Positions 42,483-51,195 are shown, counted from the first letter of the stretch. The stretch is DNA of 64,000 nt from CAVQCT01 sp964520865 (GCA_964520865.1 CAZFOY010000008.1:18317-82316); one strand, 5' to 3'. The notes: a model not told the origin generated them from the sequence alone. Translations and numbers: made by a program.

Positions 42483-42761
42483 TCAATGTGTAATTTCGAA
42501 CGAGCGATACTTCCCGGAGTAGTTGCCCCATCGAAGCTTGATATCGCGAACCGATGCCGGGGCGGGTCCTGCCTTGAGCTCCTTGACGTATTCCTCGATC
42601 GTGCCTCGCTCCCCTTCAACGAGTGTCGATACTGACCCGTCAGGATTATTCGCGACCCAACCGGTTAGATTGAGTCCGACCGCCGTGCGATAACAGAAGT
42701 AGCGAAAGCCCACTCCCTGTACATGTCCGAAGATAGTAAGTTCGGCGGACACCGAACTCAC
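42483..42761 (-). CDS. Acylphosphatase
   Basis: The 92-residue enzyme hydrolyses acyl phosphates. The active-site motif GHVQGVGFRYF, with the catalytic Arg, is near residue 12, and the Asn-containing GWVANNPDGSV is near 33. The start is a GTG at 42761 overlapping the TGA of the upstream gene (GTGA), with GGAGG 6 bases before it. A longer frame that extends this gene into the upstream gene has no matching homology and is rejected. Confidence 0.92.
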   Translation of the reverse strand: MSSVSAELTIFGHVQGVGFRYFCYRTAVGLNLTGWVANNPDGSVSTLVEGERGTIEEYVKELKAGPAPASVRDIKLRWGNYSGKYRSFEITH

Positions 42762-43231
42762 TTGGTTCCTCCAACAAGGTCCATGACCGTTTTGGCTGCT
42801 TCGAGCGGCGTATCGACCTGCTTGATGTCTTCGCCCAGTTTCCACGCGTTGACCGCCACCAGCGGAATGCCGGCCTGAAGGGCCAGAGCCATTTCCGATA
42901 GGGTACCATATTTGCCCGGAAAAGCGATGACAGCATCGGCGGTACGTACAACCAGGATATTTCTCGCTTCGCCGAACCCGCTGGGTATTACATAGTCGAT
43001 AAATTCGTTTGCTTCGTCCTTGATTTCGCCCGGGAGTATTCCGATCGTGACACCGCCGGCCTCTTTGGCGCCTCGTGCGGCACCTTCCATGATACCACCC
43101 AGTCCTCCACATACAACAATACCGCCGTGCTCGGCAACATACTTGCCGGCCTCGGCGGCCATATCCCGGAGTTTCTTCGAACACTTGCCAGCCCCGATGA
43201 TCGCTATTACAGGATTCCGTTTAGGTTTCAT
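42758..43231 (-). CDS. LOG-family / TIGR00725-type nucleotide-binding protein
   Basis: The 157-residue product has the GxGKCSKKLRDMA-type nucleotide-binding start (VIAIIGAGKCS) and GGIVVCGGLGGIMEGAARGA, close to the LOG motif GGGxxGxMG. The later VRTADAVIAFPGKYGTLSEM resembles the PGGxGTxxE motif of LOG cytokinin-activating enzymes, but with PGKYGT. Members of this branch were once called lysine decarboxylases wrongly. Its exact substrate is unknown; a nucleoside-monophosphate phosphoribohydrolase is one option. It overlaps the acylphosphatase start. Confidence 0.85.
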   Translation of the reverse strand: MKPKRNPVIAIIGAGKCSKKLRDMAAEAGKYVAEHGGIVVCGGLGGIMEGAARGAKEAGGVTIGILPGEIKDEANEFIDYVIPSGFGEARNILVVRTADAVIAFPGKYGTLSEMALALQAGIPLVAVNAWKLGEDIKQVDTPLEAAKTVMDLVGGTK

Positions 43232-43318
43232 ATCGAGACCCTTTCCTCACTCCTATCTCCCCCGAGATTAAGATTCACATTATTGTTCCACTGCGCCATC
43301 GGCGGATCGCAAAAAAAA

Positions 43319-43392
43319 TCGGGGCGACTGGATTTGAACCAGCGACCTCTTAGTCCCGAACCAAGCGCGCTACCAATCTGCGCCACGCCCCG
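43319..43392 (-). tRNA. tRNA-Pro (anticodon CGG)
   Basis: A 74-base cloverleaf: acceptor CGGGGCG with CGCCCCG, D arm GGCGCAGATTGGTAGCGC, anticodon loop TTCGGGA (CGG) and T loop TTCAAAT. It reads CCG proline codons. The discriminator A is followed by eight T, so transcription may end right there. No CCA is encoded. Confidence 0.96.
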
Positions 43393-43475
43393 AGCCTTCG
43401 ATTGCGGTGAATATGATACTTCATTTTCCGGCAAAGTCAACTCCCTTTTTGCAGGAGTTGAAATCTGCGAAACAC

Positions 43476-44252
43476 CTAACGCAGCCTGAACTTGCCATCG
43501 GCGAGACGACCGAGCGTCTCGGTGTCAGTGAAGTTCAAAGTCAGAGGTGTAATAGAGATCACACCCCTGTGCACGGCCTCAAAATCGGTCCCTCGCGTCA
43601 TTTTCCATTTCGGACGTCCACCGATCCAGAAATACGGCTTGCCGCGGGGGTCCTTCTTGTGTACTACGATATCTTTGTAGTGACGATAACCAAGAGCGGT
43701 GAACTCATATTTGGCATACGGCCTGCCGCTGTCCGGCGGGAGATTGATATTCAAGAAGGTGGCCGGATCCAACTCAAGTTTCTCGAACGAACCGACGAGT
43801 TTTCCCACGAACTGCACCGCACGCTTCATACTCATCCCCGGCTCGTAATGTGCCATGGAGACCGCAATTGACGGTACCTTCAGGATCGAACCCTCGATGG
43901 CGGCAGCCACCGTGCCTGAGTAGGTGACATCGTCGCCCATATTTGCCCCGTGATTGATGCCGGAGATTATCATATCAGGCTTATGCTTCTTAAACAGCAT
44001 GTGCACCGCAAGCATTACGCAGTCGGTGGGCGTACCATCGGTCGTAAAGACCGACTTCTCGATGCGATGCACTCTCAGGGGGCGATTCAACGTCAGGGAG
44101 TGAGAGCTCGCTGATTGCTCACGATCGGGGGCGACCACGAAGACATCGTGCTTCTTCTGTAAGTGCTTATACAGCGTGTTGATACCTTCGGAAAAGTATC
44201 CGTCGTCGTTGGTAATGAGTATCTTCTTCCTGGTCACCACAAATCGTACCAT
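43476..44252 (-). CDS. surE: 5'-nucleotidase SurE
   Basis: SurE removes phosphate from nucleoside 5'/3'-monophosphates, a repair or stress role in the cytosol. The 258 residues contain the N-terminal metal site ILITNDDGYFSEG, APDREQSASSHSLTL near 41, SGINHGANMGDDVTYSGTVA near 97 (the metal-binding Asn is in this stretch) and VPSIAVSM. The start could be M1 or a few residues later, before KKILITNDDG. It is on the minus strand, downstream of the family 2 glycosyltransferase by about 120 bases. Confidence 0.95.
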   Translation of the reverse strand: MVRFVVTRKKILITNDDGYFSEGINTLYKHLQKKHDVFVVAPDREQSASSHSLTLNRPLRVHRIEKSVFTTDGTPTDCVMLAVHMLFKKHKPDMIISGINHGANMGDDVTYSGTVAAAIEGSILKVPSIAVSMAHYEPGMSMKRAVQFVGKLVGSFEKLELDPATFLNINLPPDSGRPYAKYEFTALGYRHYKDIVVHKKDPRGKPYFWIGGRPKWKMTRGTDFEAVHRGVISITPLTLNFTDTETLGRLADGKFRLR

Positions 44253-44373
44253 TCGTTCGAGTTTGAGAAAGAGTACGGCAATCCGTGAGATGAGGCAAGC
44301 GATAGTTCCACATCGGCCTCACCTTGTGAGCATGCCGTCCGGATTGCCCTCAGCGATAATCGCCGGGTTATGT

Positions 44374-45072
44374 TCAGGCCCAGATACGTTTCCAGATCTG
44401 ACGAATGAAGCGACCGGTATCCCGGACCGGATTAATGAACGACGTTGAGTCATCGTACACGGTCGTAACGGGAACCTCCCCGAACCGACACCCAACAGCG
44501 CCTGCCTTGAAAAGCATCTCTGATTCGAAGTCATACCCGACTGTTTTGAGGTGAATTTTCCTGAGGAGCGAGGTCGGAATCAGCCGGAAGCCTGACTGAC
44601 TGTCCCGGACACGTTGCGTGGAGAAGATCGAAATGATGAGCGAGGTCAGATTGTTGGTCATCCAGCGGGAAAACGGCATAATTCGGAGATCCATCCCCCG
44701 GGTACCGACGATAAGATGCTCCCCATCGTCATCGGCGTAGAATCTCGGTATCTCCTCGGGAAGGTGCTGCAGGTCGGCGTCGACCGTTAACACTGACCGA
44801 TACCCGTGGGACATTGCGTACCTGAAGCCGGCGGCAAGAGCCGATCCCTTACCCTGATTAGCAGGAAATGAGATGTAATTTACATCGTGCTGCTTGAGTA
44901 CGTTCAGCGTCTCATCGGTGGACCCGTCATTGACGAACAAGGTGTTCTCATCGCATACGAACTGCCGCAGTCTCGGAATCAGGTCGGGGAGGTGGCGGGC
45001 GGCGTTGAATACCGGAATCAGGACAAGAATCTGTTTGGACGGATCAGTATGGTGCATTACGGGAGACTTCAT
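44374..45072 (-). CDS. Family 2 glycosyltransferase (polyprenol-phosphate mannose synthase-like)
   Basis: The 232-residue product has a GT2 fold with VLIPVFNAARHL at the start, VNDGSTDETLNVL near 48 and the DADLQHLPEEIP DxD region near 97. DSQSGFRLIP near 157 is the D-x-Q-x-G-F-R pattern of dolichol-phosphate mannose synthase-like enzymes. No membrane helix is evident, so it is the short catalytic form. A donor such as GDP-mannose or UDP-glucose with a polyprenyl-phosphate acceptor is likely. Confidence 0.9.
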   Translation of the reverse strand: MKSPVMHHTDPSKQILVLIPVFNAARHLPDLIPRLRQFVCDENTLFVNDGSTDETLNVLKQHDVNYISFPANQGKGSALAAGFRYAMSHGYRSVLTVDADLQHLPEEIPRFYADDDGEHLIVGTRGMDLRIMPFSRWMTNNLTSLIISIFSTQRVRDSQSGFRLIPTSLLRKIHLKTVGYDFESEMLFKAGAVGCRFGEVPVTTVYDDSTSFINPVRDTGRFIRQIWKRIWA

Positions 45073-45203
45073 AATTCGCTCAGGCTTTGATCGTTTCTAC
45101 CGCTGAAGATTCGTCCGGTTCCGGGAAACGGACGTCGAGTCTTAATTGGAGGATATCTGAAGAGCACCCTGCGCTTCACGATCTTCATCATCAGGGAAAA
45201 TGG

Positions 45204-45278
45204 TCGGAGCGAGCCGATTCGAACGGCCGACCTCTCGCACCCCAAGCGAGTGCGCTAACCAAACTGCGCTACGCTCCG
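45204..45278 (-). tRNA. tRNA-Pro (anticodon GGG)
   Basis: A 75-base cloverleaf: acceptor CGGAGCG with CGCTCCG, D arm AGCGCAGTTTGGTTAGCGC, anticodon loop TTGGGGT (GGG) with a GC-rich stem CTCGC/GCGAG, and T loop TTCGAAT. It reads CCC and CCU. No encoded CCA. Confidence 0.96.
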
Positions 45279-45373
45279 ACTTTTAACCGCTTTCGGGACT
45301 TGGACTTGGAGTCAAGCCCGGCCGGCCCTATGGTGTGCCGACATTGGCTAATCTACCCAAATCGGCTGAAAAC

Positions 45374-45724
45374 TCAAGCGAAATGTTTGAGCAGGTCCTC
45401 AATATCCTTTCGGATCTGGCCAACCAGCGTTCTTGCTCGCGCCGATACGACCATCGTTTCTTTTTCTTCGCTTGGCCTTTTCATCATCAGTTTCGTCCGG
45501 GCGCCGGCAATGGTGAGCTTTTCTTTGGTCCGCAAATGGTTTATCCGATTGATAATCTCGATATCCTTCTGCGTGTAAGTCCGATTCCCTCCGCGGTTCT
45601 TCTTCGGTTTGAGAACGTCGAACTCTTTCTCCCAGTAGCGCAGGACGTATGGTTCCAGGCCGGTAATCTTGGACACTTCGCTTATCGAGTAGTATAGCTT
45701 CTCACCTCCGTTGGTTTTTCCCAT
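45374..45724 (-). CDS. MerR-family transcriptional regulator
   Basis: The 116-residue protein has an N-terminal winged helix-turn-helix of the MerR type (YYSISEVSKITGLEPYVLRY, WEKEFDVLKP, GNRTYTQKDIEIINRI). A short coiled-coil region follows, with no effector-binding cysteines. This short form resembles MerR regulators of DNA-bending type found near gene-expression operons; target unknown. It lies 24 bases downstream of gpsA on the same strand. Confidence 0.9.
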   Translation of the reverse strand: MGKTNGGEKLYYSISEVSKITGLEPYVLRYWEKEFDVLKPKKNRGGNRTYTQKDIEIINRINHLRTKEKLTIAGARTKLMMKRPSEEKETMVVSARARTLVGQIRKDIEDLLKHFA

Positions 45725-45748
45725 AGCGTATCCCTTTCGGCAGATGCT

Positions 45749-46756
45749 TTACTGCCATATTTCTGCTTTCAATGTTCTTCCCATCAGATCGCCCATAGCC
45801 TCCGAAGGCGATTTATCGGCAAACAAAACGTTGTAGACCTCACGGGTTATCGGCATTTCCACCTGGTGTTTCTCCGCGAGGGCGTATCCGGAACGAGTCG
45901 TCTGCACTCCTTCAGCCACCATCGTCATTCCGGCAAGAATGTCTTTGAGCTTCTCCCCGCGCCCGATATTGTATCCGACGAATCGGTTTCGGCTGTGGCG
46001 CGAGGAACAGGTCGTCACCAGGTCGCCGATTCCCGACAGGCCCGAAAAAGTGAGTGGATCCGCACCCATGGCCGTTCCAAGCCGGGAGATCTCGGCCAGG
46101 CCCCGTGTAATCAGCGCTCCCAGCGTGTTGTCCCCGGTTCCGATTCCGGCGGCGATGCCGGCGGCGATTGCGATTATATTCTTGAGTGCCCCGCCCAATT
46201 CCACACCGATCAAATCTTCGCTTTGATATACACGGAAGGACTGATTACTGAAGAGATTCTGAACGTGTGAAATCAGGTCGGACGAACGGCCCGCCGCAAC
46301 TACCGCGGTAGGTATGTCGTGAACTACCTCTTCGGCGTGGGATGGTCCCGAGATCGATACGACCCTGTCGCTTGGCAGTTCGAGCACTTGCTCAATTACC
46401 TCCGACATTCGCAGAAGCGAACCGATTTCGATTCCCTTTGCCAGATTGACGAACCCGCGTGCTTCCGTCTTGAGACTCTTCAGATCCATCAACACGCCGC
46501 GAAGATGCTGTGATGGAATCGCAAGGACGACCAGATCCGCCTTCTCGACGGCCTCGCCAAGGTTATTGGTCAGATCGATGGCGTCGTCGAGACGAACATC
46601 TTTGAGTTTGTCGGGATGTCCGCGATAGCTCACGAGAATGTCGAAATCGCGATGACTGTATTCCCAGAGAATGACATCAGCCCCGTTTCGCTGCAGCAGC
46701 CGTGCGACCGCCATTCCCCAGGAACCGGCGCCGAGTATGGCGATTCGCTCAGACAT
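45749..46756 (-). CDS. gpsA: NAD(P)-dependent glycerol-3-phosphate dehydrogenase
   Basis: The enzyme makes sn-glycerol-3-phosphate from dihydroxyacetone phosphate for phospholipid synthesis. About 335 residues, with the Rossmann IAILGAGSWGMAVARLL at the start, VNLAKGIE near 115 and the catalytic Lys region GGALKNIIAIAAGI near 200. The start is the ATG at 46756 with AGGGAG upstream, overlapping the plsY end by 8 bases. A frame extended to 46894 adds a Ser/Cys-rich stretch unlike GpsA and lies inside plsY, so it is rejected. Coupled with plsY, it forms the first steps of phosphatidate synthesis. Confidence 0.95.
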   Translation of the reverse strand: MSERIAILGAGSWGMAVARLLQRNGADVILWEYSHRDFDILVSYRGHPDKLKDVRLDDAIDLTNNLGEAVEKADLVVLAIPSQHLRGVLMDLKSLKTEARGFVNLAKGIEIGSLLRMSEVIEQVLELPSDRVVSISGPSHAEEVVHDIPTAVVAAGRSSDLISHVQNLFSNQSFRVYQSEDLIGVELGGALKNIIAIAAGIAAGIGTGDNTLGALITRGLAEISRLGTAMGADPLTFSGLSGIGDLVTTCSSRHSRNRFVGYNIGRGEKLKDILAGMTMVAEGVQTTRSGYALAEKHQVEMPITREVYNVLFADKSPSEAMGDLMGRTLKAEIWQ

Positions 46757-47408
46757 TGACTTTCTCCCTGGACGAGCCGCCGGATCGTGAGAATTTGTTC
46801 TCGGTGCCGGAGAGCAGCCTGACGATGTTCTGCCGGTGAGTGAGCAGGATGAGTAGCAGCAGAGCGGCCGCAAGATAGAAGTAGACGATCGCAATCTGCG
46901 TATGCATCATAAATCGCTCAATTGTTATCACGGCGAACAGGGTCAACGCACCCATCATTGAACCGAGCGATATGTATCTGAAAACGACTGCCACAATCAG
47001 GAATACTCCGAAACTTATCAGCGTCTGCAGCGGAAGCATGGTGACCATTGTCCCGAGGGCGGTGTTAACTCCCTTGCCGCCTCTGAAACCAAGATAGACG
47101 GGGAATATGTTACCGATCACACAGGCCATGGCACATATTACATAGAACACATCCGGTGATACCACTGCGAGCGCGTAATGGGCTGCTACATACTTCGCGC
47201 CGAGGATCACGGCGACACCTTTGCCGATATCAAGAGCGAACACCCAGACGGCTACTTTGAAGCCAGCGGCCCGCCAAACGTTGGTGGCGCCGATATTTCC
47301 CGATCCGACTGTGCGAATATCAGGAATACCGGCCAGCCGGGCCACTACGAGGCCGAAAGGAATGGCGCCGATCAAATAGGCGATTATGACGACGAGAAGA
47401 GTAATCAT
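46749..47408 (-). CDS. plsY: Acyl-phosphate:glycerol-3-phosphate acyltransferase PlsY
   Basis: The 219-residue inner-membrane enzyme acylates glycerol-3-phosphate. PlsY motifs are present: IAYLIGAIPFG at the start, VGSGNIGATNVWR near 38, and FPVYLGFRGGKGVNT near 107. Five or more membrane helices are visible. It overlaps gpsA, whose product is its substrate. The basic C-terminal tail (SRSGGSSREKVNV) is cytosolic. Confidence 0.96.
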   Translation of the reverse strand: MITLLVVIIAYLIGAIPFGLVVARLAGIPDIRTVGSGNIGATNVWRAAGFKVAVWVFALDIGKGVAVILGAKYVAAHYALAVVSPDVFYVICAMACVIGNIFPVYLGFRGGKGVNTALGTMVTMLPLQTLISFGVFLIVAVVFRYISLGSMMGALTLFAVITIERFMMHTQIAIVYFYLAAALLLLILLTHRQNIVRLLSGTENKFSRSGGSSREKVNV

Positions 47409-47429
47409 CGGTAGACGTATGTATCTAAG

Positions 47430-47454
47430 CGATGGCGCGCATCGCGCGCCATCG
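47430..47454. other. Perfect 11-base palindrome between plsY and the upstream gene
   Basis: CGATGGCGCGC (47430-47440) pairs fully with GCGCGCCATCG (47444-47454) around ATC. It lies 21 bases upstream of the plsY start on the minus strand. No clean T-run follows on either strand. It may be an mRNA hairpin protecting or separating messages, or an extragenic palindrome. Confidence 0.6.
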
Positions 47455-47483
47455 ACCCACTTTAGCTTCTTAGATCCGTAGTT

Positions 47484-47942
47484 CTATTCACCCGACTGGA
47501 GGGTATCGGCAGCAGCCGTACTGTCCGATTCGGGCATCTGCCCCTCCGGTATCGATTCCTTGAGCTCGGGGAAGTAATCATATATGGCGTTCATGAATTG
47601 AACCGCCTCGGCAGAATCAACTTTCTTGTCGCTTGCGATTGACTGGATCTCGGTCATGAAGTTCTTATATTTTTCGCCGTCCAGTTTGGATTCCTTCAGT
47701 TTCTTGAGGAATCCGTCGCTGACCGCGTCGAATTTCGTCGTGTCGATACCTTGCGGCGGTTCCTTGGCAACCATCTCCTTGAGACCGTTCACGACGGTTG
47801 CGGCGCCGAATTTGGCGAGATCCTCTCTCTTCAGGTAGCATGTGATGGAGATAGCGATGATCAGAATGAGCAGTACCCCCACTACGATCAACCCGATTAG
47901 ACAGCCCTTCGACATTCCCTGTTTCTTAGCAACCTCTGTCAT
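47484..47942 (-). CDS. Single-helix membrane protein of unknown function
   Basis: The 152-residue product has a short cytosolic N-terminus, one membrane helix (CLIGLIVVGVLLILIIAISI, about residues 14-34) and an extracytoplasmic alpha-helical domain rich in Lys/Glu (GLKEMVAKEPPQGIDTTKF and on), ending in an acidic Ser/Ala tail. I do not recognise the family. It starts upstream of plsY and is separated from the ribosomal cluster by the terminator at 48158-48180. Confidence 0.68.
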   Translation of the reverse strand: MTEVAKKQGMSKGCLIGLIVVGVLLILIIAISITCYLKREDLAKFGAATVVNGLKEMVAKEPPQGIDTTKFDAVSDGFLKKLKESKLDGEKYKNFMTEIQSIASDKKVDSAEAVQFMNAIYDYFPELKESIPEGQMPESDSTAAADTLQSGE

Positions 47943-48154
47943 AATCCCTCACCTGTTAGATGATTATGTGGTAGTGTTTGGCTATTGTCATATAACGCGA
48001 TATGTCGACCATTCTCAAGAGTCGGTTGAAATTCCTTCTATAGGAATTTATATAACACACGACCGGATGGAACGCAAGCGGATTAACTTTTCCGAGCCTG
48101 GAAACGGCTGGATTCGCCGACGGCCGGTCGGGCGTAACTGATTTCGCGGCATAA

Positions 48155-48180
48155 AAAAACCCGCCCGGGACGGGCGGGTT
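48155..48180 (-). terminator. Terminator of the S10-spc-alpha ribosomal cluster
   Basis: On the minus strand a 10-base perfect stem, AACCCGCCCG with CGGGCGGGTT around a 3-base loop, runs into TTTTTTTA. It lies 24 bases after the rplQ stop and ends the ribosomal transcript. Confidence 0.93.
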
Positions 48181-48204
48181 GAAATGTTTTCAAAGCGATC
48201 GGAA

Positions 48205-48684
48205 TTATCCGGCGGCCTCGGCCTTCTTTGACTTGGAGGACGCCTTTTCGGCTTTCTTCGGGGCGGTTTTGGCAGCAGCCTTCTTCCCTTTCCCCTTCTT
48301 GCCTTTCGCATCCTCGGCTTCCTTCGGCTTCTCGGTGAGCAGCTCCACCACCGACATCGGTGCGCCATCGCCGCGACGGACACCGAGCTTGATTACACGC
48401 GAGAAACCGGAAGTGCGTTCCGAAAACTGGGGCACGATTTCACTGAACAGCTTCTTGAAGACGTCTTTGTTCTTCACTGTCCGGGCGACTTCGCGCTTTG
48501 CGTGCAGGGTGTTCTGCTTCGCCGTACTGATGAGCCGGTCGACCAGCGGGCGAAGCGCTTTCGCCTTGGCGTCGGTTGTCTTGATAATGCGATGCGTAAA
48601 GAGCGACATGGCCATATTAGCCAGCATGGCATCGCGGTGCGAGGCGGTACGCCCAAGCTTCTTGACTTTATCTCGATGTCCCAT
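48205..48684 (-). CDS. rplQ: Ribosomal protein L17 with basic C-terminal tail
   Basis: The first about 117 residues are a normal L17 (MGHRDKVKKLGRTASHRDAM, RPLVDRLIS and PQFSERTSGFSRVIKLGVRR). They are followed by an extra tail of about 40 residues rich in Lys and Ala (KGKKGKGKKAAAKTAPKKAE) that bacterial L17 usually lacks. It is the last gene of the cluster, 18 bases after rpoA, before the terminator. Confidence 0.97.
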   Translation of the reverse strand: MGHRDKVKKLGRTASHRDAMLANMAMSLFTHRIIKTTDAKAKALRPLVDRLISTAKQNTLHAKREVARTVKNKDVFKKLFSEIVPQFSERTSGFSRVIKLGVRRGDGAPMSVVELLTEKPKEAEDAKGKKGKGKKAAAKTAPKKAEKASSKSKKAEAAG

Positions 48685-48702
48685 TGTGATACTCGTCTCG
48701 TC

Positions 48703-49686
48703 TTACTTTTTTTGAGTTTCTACGAATTTGGAGATGTCCATACCGAAGGCGAGTCCCATTTCGTCCAGAATGGCGCTGATTTCGTTCAGCGACTTCCGGC
48801 CGAAATTGCGATACTTCAACATCTCGCTCTCGCTCTTGGTCACCAGGTCCTGAATGGTCTGGATATTCGCCGCGCGAAGGCAGTTCGAAGATCGTACCGA
48901 CAACTCGAGTTCGTCGACCCGCATCTTCAGCAGATTGCGGACCCGGACAACTTCCTCGTCCTCCTGCGGCTCTTCCTCGACCATGATTTCTTCGTCGAGA
49001 TGAATGAACAGCTGCAGGTGGTCTTTCAACAGTTTGGCGGCATAGCTGAGCGCATCTTCCGGTGTAATGGAACCATCGGTCTTGATCTCGAGGATCAGCC
49101 GATCGTAGTCGGTCTTCTGTCCGACACGGGTGTTTTCAACCGAAAACGCGACTTTCGCCACCGGAGAAAAGAGCGCATCGACAAAGACTGTCCCGGCCGG
49201 AGCATCGGGACGCTTGTTCTGCTCGGCCATTAGGTAACTTCTGCCGGAGTCGATGTCGATTTCCATGTCGAAATCGATATCGTCGGTCAGTTCGCAAATG
49301 GGTTGGTCGGGATTAAGAATCTCGACATCGGGATCGCTCGCGAACATACCCGCGGTGATTTTACCTCTCGACTTGGCATTCAGTCGCAGGGTTTTCATTT
49401 CATCGGCGTGCATCCGAAGGCGTATCGCCTTCACGTTCAGCACGATATTCGTAACGTCCTCGTAAACCCCTTCAATCGCCGAGAACTCGTGCAACGCGCC
49501 CTTGATGCGCATGGACACGACAGCCGCTCCCTGAATCGAAGACAGCAGCACCCGGCGGAGGGCGTTACCCAGCGTGGCGCCGTAGCCTCTTTCGAGCGGT
49601 TCGACGATAAATCGCGAATAGTTTTCAGATGCCGAAGACTGGTCGTTGACGACCTCCTTGGGCATAGTCAATGGCTTCCATTTCAT
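48703..49686 (-). CDS. rpoA: RNA polymerase alpha subunit
   Basis: Alpha nucleates polymerase assembly through its N-terminal dimer domain and binds UP elements and activators through its C-terminal domain. The N-terminal part contains EPLERGYGATLGNALRRVLL. The C-terminal helix-hairpin-helix part shows LELSVRSSNCLRAANIQTIQ and YRNFGRKSLNEI. The start is the ATG at 49686 (327 residues, typical); a GTG at 49707 would add seven residues. An acidic linker (EEEPQEDEEV) connects the domains. It lies between rpsD and rplQ, the usual alpha-operon order. Confidence 0.98.
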   Translation of the reverse strand: MKWKPLTMPKEVVNDQSSASENYSRFIVEPLERGYGATLGNALRRVLLSSIQGAAVVSMRIKGALHEFSAIEGVYEDVTNIVLNVKAIRLRMHADEMKTLRLNAKSRGKITAGMFASDPDVEILNPDQPICELTDDIDFDMEIDIDSGRSYLMAEQNKRPDAPAGTVFVDALFSPVAKVAFSVENTRVGQKTDYDRLILEIKTDGSITPEDALSYAAKLLKDHLQLFIHLDEEIMVEEEPQEDEEVVRVRNLLKMRVDELELSVRSSNCLRAANIQTIQDLVTKSESEMLKYRNFGRKSLNEISAILDEMGLAFGMDISKFVETQKK

Positions 49687-49712
49687 ATTAGTCACCAATC
49701 CTTCCACCGGAA

Positions 49713-50342
49713 TTACTTGGAATACAACTCAACGACAAGCTGTTCGTTGGCCGTGAGCGGAATGTCGGAGCGTTTGGGAACTTCCAAAAGCTCCCCTTCC
49801 AGGGCAGCTTTGTTGAGTCGCAGCCAGGCCAGATCCTCGCCGCGTCCGATTTCCCTCAGACCGATATGAATCAGGTCGAGGTTCTTGGACTTCTCTTTGA
49901 TCTTAATGAGCTGATGCGGACGGACCTGATAGGACGGAATGTCAACGATGTGTCCGTCGATAAGGACGTGACGGTGCCTGACCAGCTGTCTCGCGGCCTT
50001 GCGCGACGGGGCGAACCCGAGGCGGTAGACCAAATTGTCGAGCCTGGTCTCCAGCATCTGCACCAGCGCTTCACCGGTCACGCCGGACCGTGTACTCGCC
50101 TTGGTGTAGTAATTATGAAATTGCTTTTCCAGAAGACCGTAAGTCCGGCGGATCTTCTGCTTTTCGCGCAACTGCAGTCCATAGGCGGAGACTTTGCGCC
50201 GCATATTCTGGCCGTGCTGACCGGGGGCGAACTGGCGCCGCTCTACCGCACATTTGTCGGTGTAGCAACGAGCGCCTTTCAAGAAAAGCTTCTCGCCTTC
50301 GCGTCGACACAGTTTGCAGTTGGCTTCAGTATATCGAGCCAT
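49713..50342 (-). CDS. rpsD: Ribosomal protein S4
   Basis: S4 starts 30S assembly at the 5' domain of 16S rRNA and often represses its own operon by binding a leader RNA. The 209 residues include CKLCRREGEKLFLKGARC (an N-terminal four-Cys zinc-type region: C-x2-C ... C-x5-C) and the S4 domain LDNLVYRLGFAPSRKAARQL. The zinc-type cysteines are the C+ form of S4. Confidence 0.98.
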   Translation of the reverse strand: MARYTEANCKLCRREGEKLFLKGARCYTDKCAVERRQFAPGQHGQNMRRKVSAYGLQLREKQKIRRTYGLLEKQFHNYYTKASTRSGVTGEALVQMLETRLDNLVYRLGFAPSRKAARQLVRHRHVLIDGHIVDIPSYQVRPHQLIKIKEKSKNLDLIHIGLREIGRGEDLAWLRLNKAALEGELLEVPKRSDIPLTANEQLVVELYSK

Positions 50343-50381
50343 CCAAACTCCTTATAAACACTAACTTCGTTTCTACTTCAC

Positions 50382-50777
50382 TTACACGCGACGCCGCTTG
50401 GGCGGACGACATCCGTTGTGCGGTATCGGCGTAACGTCTTTTATAACAGTAACTTCCAGGCCGGTTGCGGAAAGCGAACGAATCGCCGCTTCACGCCCCG
50501 ATCCGGGTCCTTTCACCCAGACTTCCACTCGGCGCAGACCCATGTCCATTGCTTCCTTGGCCGCGGATGAAGCTGCGAGCTGAGCTGCGAACGGAGTGGA
50601 TTTCTTCGAGCCCTTGAAACCGGCTTTGCCGGCCGTTCCCCAGGAGATCGTTCTCCCGGTCGAATCGGCGATCGTGATTATCGTGTTGTTGAAACTGGCA
50701 TTGATATGCACGACACCGTTGGACTCTACCTTACGGGATTTTTTCTTTGTCCGACTTTTCTTTTTGGGATCAGCCAC
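50382..50777 (-). CDS. rpsK: Ribosomal protein S11
   Basis: S11 forms part of the 30S platform. The 131 residues have a basic start (KKKSRTKKKSRKVESNGVVH) and the family core FNNTIITIADSTGRTISW, GFKGSKKSTPFAAQLAA and the end THNGCRPPKRRRV-like (PIPHNGCRPPKRRRV). It lies between rpsM and rpsD. Confidence 0.98.
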   Translation of the reverse strand: MADPKKKSRTKKKSRKVESNGVVHINASFNNTIITIADSTGRTISWGTAGKAGFKGSKKSTPFAAQLAASSAAKEAMDMGLRRVEVWVKGPGSGREAAIRSLSATGLEVTVIKDVTPIPHNGCRPPKRRRV

Positions 50778-50808
50778 TCTTTAACCTCTAATATGCTAAA
50801 ACAACAAT

Positions 50809-51195
50809 TTACTTTTTGGCGACAGGCTTTCTCTTCAGTCCACCGACCTGGCGCTTCGGTCCCTTGCGGGTACGGGCGTTAGTCTTCGTCCGCTGTCCCC
50901 GACAGGGCAGACCGCGGCGATGGCGCAATCCACGATACGACCCGATATCGATCAGGCGCTTGATGTTCATGGAAATTTCGCCCCGGAGGGTTCCTTCGAC
51001 GTTGTAATCGTTCTCGATCACACTCCTGAGCTTGGCCACTTCTTCATCGGTCAGCTTGTTCACCCGGGTGTCGGCGTGGACACCGGTCTTTTGCAGAATC
51101 TGTTTGGCGCGGAACGGGCCGATGCCAAAGATATATGTCAAGCCGACTTCTACTCTCTTTTCGTTCGGTAAGTCAACACCGGCAATACGAGCCAA
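50809..51195 (-). CDS. rpsM: Ribosomal protein S13
   Basis: S13 in the 30S head contacts the P-site tRNA and 50S bridges. The 128 residues show MARIAGVDLPNEKRVEVGLT, TYIFGIGPFRAKQIL and the basic end RHRRGLPCRGQRTKTNARTR. Length and motifs are typical. It follows rpmJ by 39 bases. Confidence 0.98.
   Translation of the reverse strand: MARIAGVDLPNEKRVEVGLTYIFGIGPFRAKQILQKTGVHADTRVNKLTDEEVAKLRSVIENDYNVEGTLRGEISMNIKRLIDIGSYRGLRHRRGLPCRGQRTKTNARTRKGPKRQVGGLKRKPVAKK

Noticed and set aside
42483..43184. Extended 233-codon frame covering the acylphosphatase
   Set aside because: Only the last 92 codons match acylphosphatase; the earlier part overlaps the LOG-like gene in another frame and is Arg/Cys-rich nonsense. 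The GTG with GGAGG at 42761 is the true start.
43319..43392. tRNA-Pro as an integration site
   Set aside because: No integrase or repeated tRNA 3' end flanks it.
45749..46894. GpsA extended to 46894
   Set aside because: The extra 46 codons lie inside plsY in another frame and do not resemble GpsA; the ATG at 46756 has a good ribosome site.
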